From contig JAIORT010000327.1 of NCBI GenBank assembly GCA_021107975.1, positions 1 to 8,607 of the forward strand: 8,607 bases of DNA, in the 5' to 3' direction. This DNA comes from Bacteroidales bacterium. Its GTDB lineage: Bacteria; Bacteroidota; Bacteroidia; Bacteroidales; JAADJA01. A program made the position numbers and the translations under genes. Positions within the stretch are counted from its first letter, which is position 1; every line of letters begins with the position of its first letter. The notes under the pieces were generated by a model. That model was not told where the DNA came from. It saw only the letters and a list, made by a program, of their open reading frames with translations, and made no database searches. Below are positions 7,179 to 8,607 of this stretch, one piece after another.

Positions 7179-7193
7179 TTACTAAAAATGATA

Positions 7194-7201
7194 TACATTT
7201 G
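7194..7201 (+). promoter_or_regulatory. Candidate -7 box upstream of the Asp-box lipoprotein
   Basis: TACATTTG matches TAnnTTTG and lies 16 bp after the glnN stop and about 50 bp before the lipoprotein start. A TTG at 7164 is somewhat too far away to be an ideal -33 partner. The 72-bp gap between the genes allows either a separate promoter or read-through from glnN. Confidence 0.3.
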
Positions 7202-7250
7202 TGTCGAATAATTGTTTTAATAAAAGTAATCTTTAACAAAATTAATTAAA

Positions 7251-8315
7251 ATGAAAAAATTAACAATTCTGTTTTCGATAATTATGGTAGTTATCATCAT
7301 TATGATCAGTTGCAAGAAAAAAGATGATGAACCTGATCCGGAACCAAAAAAGAAGTACGCCTGGGTTTCAGGAGACGCGGATAGTACCGGATATGGTATG
7401 ATTCTATTTTCTGCTGATGGCGGAGAAACCTGGCAAAGACAAGGACAGGGTTCGACTGCCCTGCAAGGTATTAATGTGATTGATATTTGGGCATTAGATG
7501 AAAATAATATTTGGGCAACAGGGAGTAAGAATGTAATACTGCGAACTAATGATGGAGGCCAAACCTGGACTCAAGTACCGGCTCCGGCAAATAAGTCGAA
7601 CCCAGAACTCCTTTCTATTTCTATTGTGAATAATACTAATATTTGGATCAGTGGTTCCGGTGGAACCGTGTATAGATCAACCGATGGTAATTCTTTTACT
7701 CAGGTTGGTGATACAACCTTCTTTCACAACGGACTAATGCAGGGAATCTGGGCTATCAGCCCTGAGAAGGTTTATGTAGTTGGCGGGATTGGTGCTAAAG
7801 GTGAAAGAGGGTTTATCGGTTTTACACTTGACGGAGGTGCTACATGGGATTCGATTCATCTGGAAAACGATTATAATAGAAACGAATGGATCAGTGTAGT
7901 TTCTTCCGGGAATACGATTGTCGTTTACGGAGGAAAGTCACATTACGTAGTCAGCACCGATGGCGGAACAATATGGATGAATGATTCGGTTCCTGCTCCA
8001 GGTGGCGGAGGCGGAGCAGATATTAACCATCTGATCATGCTCAATTCTCAAACCTGGTGGGGTGCATTCGATATGGGCCATATTTTTCTCACAACCGACG
8101 GCGGAACTACATGGACTGACCAACCAACAGGACAGGGAGGTGAATTTCTGGTTGGAATTGATACCTGGGACAGCCAGTTGGCATTGACAGTTGGAGCACT
8201 GGCAGGATGGCCCCCTGAAGGAGTAATCCTTAAAACTACCAATGGAGGAACTTTGTGGGAGACGAAGCATACATACAACACCTATTTGAATAAAGTCTCA
8301 TGCATCGAGCAATAA
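7251..8315 (+). CDS. Lipoprotein with seven Asp-box (BNR/Ycf48-like) repeats, predicted beta-propeller
   Basis: The 354-residue protein starts with a lipoprotein signal ending in the lipobox MISC, so Cys21 would be lipidated. The next residues KKKDDEPDPEP are charged, and K followed by D/E residues right after the cysteine resembles the surface-export signal described for Bacteroidota lipoproteins. Seven Asp-box motifs (S/T-x-D-x-G-x-T-W) lie at about 54-61, 99-106, 143-150 (degenerate), 192-199, 235-242, 281-288 and 329-336. They are spaced 37-49 residues apart, with IWA/IWI strands between them, as in seven-bladed BNR, sialidase-like or Ycf48-like propellers. Asp boxes are structural, and no sialidase catalytic set was recognised, so an enzyme role is not claimed. 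A Gly run at 251-255 sits between repeats 5 and 6. It is probably surface-exposed, with unknown ligand. The gene converges on the one to its right. Confidence 0.88.
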   Translation: MKKLTILFSIIMVVIIIMISCKKKDDEPDPEPKKKYAWVSGDADSTGYGMILFSADGGETWQRQGQGSTALQGINVIDIWALDENNIWATGSKNVILRTNDGGQTWTQVPAPANKSNPELLSISIVNNTNIWISGSGGTVYRSTDGNSFTQVGDTTFFHNGLMQGIWAISPEKVYVVGGIGAKGERGFIGFTLDGGATWDSIHLENDYNRNEWISVVSSGNTIVVYGGKSHYVVSTDGGTIWMNDSVPAPGGGGGADINHLIMLNSQTWWGAFDMGHIFLTTDGGTTWTDQPTGQGGEFLVGIDTWDSQLALTVGALAGWPPEGVILKTTNGGTLWETKHTYNTYLNKVSCIEQ

Positions 8316-8324
8316 TCTCCACAA

Positions 8325-8365
8325 AAACCTGACAGGTTTGACTTACAATAAAACCTGTCAGGTTT
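8325..8365. terminator. Inverted repeat between convergent genes, likely bidirectional terminator
   Basis: Arms AAACCTGACAGGTTT (8325-8339) and its exact reverse complement (8351-8365) flank an 11-nt loop. It starts 10 bp after the lipoprotein stop and ends 10 bp before the stop of the opposite gene, the right place for a shared terminator. No strong T-run follows on either strand. Each arm is itself almost palindromic (AACCTG-A-CAGGTT), which is also typical of small dispersed intergenic repeats, so it may be both. Confidence 0.6.
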
Positions 8366-8374
8366 CAACCACTT

Positions 8375-8607
8375 TTACATCTGCTTATGTTTGATCTGAT
8401 AAAACAACCCTCTTTCCTGTCGAACAGATTCAATTTTATCATCTGCTTCCAAGACATCAAGATACTTGTTAACTTCATTAATATGTGTTCCTAAAATTTT
8501 TGCAAGATCATCAAGAGTGCATGGTCTTCTGAAAATAGTTTCCAAAATTGCCGATTCCATATCCGAACGATATGATTTAATGTCTTTTCGTTCAGGGGCA
8601 GATGCAA
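8375..8607 (-). CDS. C-terminal winged-helix-like domain of a protein running off the right edge (partial)
   Basis: The minus-strand frame stays open from the stop at 8375-8377 to the window edge and shows 76 residues. The ATG at 8560 is probably internal, because the frame continues upstream as ASAPERKDIKSYRSD before it. The visible sequence has a helix (MESAILETIFRR), a helix-turn-helix pair (CTLDDLAKILGTHINEVNK), then a helix, D-D-K-I-E-S-V-R-Q-E-R-G-L-F-Y and a final strand, the pattern of a winged helix. From memory, similar endings occur on radical SAM proteins of the COG0731 type (annotated as wyosine-synthetase-like), but no cysteine motif lies inside the window, so the product name stays open. 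DNA binding is possible but not shown. Confidence 0.55.
   Translation of the reverse strand, partial: ASAPERKDIKSYRSDMESAILETIFRRPCTLDDLAKILGTHINEVNKYLDVLEADDKIESVRQERGLFYQIKHKQM

Noticed and set aside
7251..8315. Sialidase activity for the Asp-box protein
   Set aside because: Asp boxes are structural; the arginine triad and other catalytic residues of sialidases were not recognised, so only a propeller is claimed.

Overview
The window most likely comes from the chromosome of an uncultured-type Bacteroidota. Three things suggest this. Two secreted proteins end in Por/type IX secretion (T9SS) sorting domains. The glutamine synthetase is the long type III (GlnN) form typical of the phylum. The DNA is AT-rich, lacks clear Shine-Dalgarno sites and carries TAnnTTTG-like promoter boxes. 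No rRNA, tRNA, CRISPR array or intact transposase was seen.

Region by region: (1) 1-259 holds the 3' end of an antitoxin-like gene followed at once by a PIN/VapC-type toxin that stops after 28 codons, so the toxin is broken. (2) 260-4670 is a tandem duplication with a period of about 2.09 kb. Each unit has, on the minus strand, a gene for a seven-repeat delta-60/DUF5122 beta-propeller with a signal peptide and a T9SS C-terminal domain. Each unit also has an intergenic block of triplet-loop hairpins and a degenerate tail. A third, partial tail copy follows. The non-coding block is identical over 342 bp between its two full copies although the genes beside it have diverged clearly, which points to recent homogenisation. 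(3) 4671-4991 is the divergent regulatory region of glnN. A promoter-like box at 4731-4738 is separated from the start codon by a 221-bp MITE-like element with 28-bp terminal inverted repeats. (4) 4992-7178 is glnN, complete. (5) 7251-8315 is a lipoprotein with seven Asp-box (BNR/Ycf48-like) repeats, probably a second kind of surface beta-propeller. (6) 8325-8365 is a strong inverted repeat between convergent genes. (7) 8375-8607 is the C-terminal winged-helix end of a minus-strand gene that runs off the window.

Functionally, glnN is the housekeeping gene for ammonium assimilation. The three propeller proteins are envelope or secreted proteins whose ligands cannot be read from sequence. I see no complete undescribed multi-gene system. 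The most unusual content is structural: the tandem propeller cassette with its identical hairpin-rich spacer, and the palindromic element in the likely 5' leader of glnN.
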